A stretch of 25,211 nt of DNA, taken from Gammaproteobacteria bacterium (GTDB lineage Bacteria > Pseudomonadota > Gammaproteobacteria > JAJDOJ01). Positions within the stretch are counted from its first letter, which is position 1, and the number at the start of each line of letters is the position of its first letter. Below are positions 25,007 to 25,211 of the stretch, piece after piece. The position numbers and the translations under genes were made by a program. Location of the stretch: the NCBI GenBank assembly GCA_027030565.1, contig JALVEU010000277.1, positions 1 to 25,211 on the forward strand. The letters are read 5' to 3'. The notes beneath the pieces were generated by a model, which searched no databases, had not been told where the DNA came from, and saw nothing but the letters and a program-made list of their open reading frames with translations.

Positions 25007-25211
25007 GTGGAGCTGTCCCTCGTCATCCCCATGCACAACGAGGCCGAGAACGTGGCACCGCTGCTGGAGGAGATCCGCTCTGCACTGGAGGGCACGGTGG
25101 ACTACGAGGTGGTGGTGGTGGACGACGGCAGTACCGATGCCACTTGGGAGCGCCTGTACGCGGCCGCCACGGCGGACCCCAGGTTGCGGGTGCTGCGCCA
25201 CCGCAAGAGCT
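25007..25211 (+). CDS. Family 2 glycosyltransferase, DPM1/ArnC type (N-terminal fragment)
   Basis: The visible product opens MELSLVIPMHNEAENVAPLL and contains the nucleotide-sugar site VVVVDDGSTDATW, the hallmark of GT-A family 2 enzymes of the dolichol/undecaprenyl-phosphate sugar transferase type. Such enzymes make the lipid-linked sugar used by an ArnT-like protein, and its neighbour is one. The gene is cut by the window edge after about 68 residues. GTG 25007 is preferred because AGGA lies 10 bases before it and the N-terminus then fits the family. An in-frame ATG at 24971 is the alternative, but it has no Shine-Dalgarno and overlaps a TATAAT. Confidence 0.88.
   Translation, partial: MELSLVIPMHNEAENVAPLLEEIRSALEGTVDYEVVVVDDGSTDATWERLYAAATADPRLRVLRHRKS

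Overview
The window looks like part of the chromosome of a GC-rich, aerobic, sulfur-oxidising chemolithotroph, most likely a gammaproteobacterium of the Ectothiorhodospiraceae/Thioalkalivibrio type. The lineage is inferred from gene content and protein style; no rRNA or marker tree is available. The key evidence is that dissimilatory APS reductase (aprBA), the periplasmic thiosulfohydrolase SoxB and a complete cbb3 cytochrome oxidase locus all occur within about 16 kb. No phage genes, transposases, tRNAs, rRNAs or CRISPR arrays were seen.

Layout. (1) 1-2178, minus: 5' part of a membrane-anchored PAS-PAS-GGDEF-EAL c-di-GMP protein that runs off the left edge. (2) 2573-4798, minus: the groES-groEL operon, with a sigma70-like promoter overlapping a perfect CIRCE (HrcA) operator and a strong hairpin after groEL. 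(3) 5105-6115, minus: a secreted protein with two nearly identical Ig-like modules, each ending in a CxxC, plus a C-terminal FnIII-like domain. (4) 6456-9069, plus: aprB-aprA with a clear intrinsic terminator. (5) 9227-10694, plus: a YkgJ-family cysteine-cluster protein and a small calcineurin-like phosphodiesterase. (6) 10727-17847, minus: a cbb3 oxidase block, read in transcription order as FNR/FixK-like box, YIP1-family membrane protein, ccoN, ccoO, ccoQ, ccoP, an 89-aa two-TM cysteine protein, ccoG, fixH/ccoH and a TauE/SafE-like (COG2836) membrane protein. (7) 17940-19721, minus: soxB. (8) 19918-23125, plus, divergent from soxB: ccoI (Cu+ P-type ATPase), ccoS and an LEA14-like lipoprotein. 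(9) 23127-25211, plus: an ArnT/PMT-type glycosyltransferase and the start of a DPM1/ArnC-type family 2 glycosyltransferase.

How it fits together. SoxB releases sulfate from sulfur bound to the SoxYZ carrier in the periplasm. AprBA oxidises sulfite plus AMP to APS in the cytoplasm. Electrons from sulfur oxidation reach oxygen through cytochrome c and the cbb3 oxidase (CcoNOQP). CcoG, FixH, CcoI, CcoS and the TauE/SafE-like protein supply and insert copper and assemble that oxidase. The oxidase block and its ccoIS assembly genes are separated only by soxB, which physically links the electron donor and acceptor sides. The redox partner of AprBA (AprM or QmoABC) is not in the window.

The points most worth a second look are the YIP1 gene at the head of the cco block behind an FNR/FixK-like palindrome, the unrecognised 89-aa cysteine membrane protein between ccoP and ccoG, the soxB position, the tandem Ig/CxxC secreted protein, and aprBA without its usual membrane partner. 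I did not see a clearly novel defence or mobile system.
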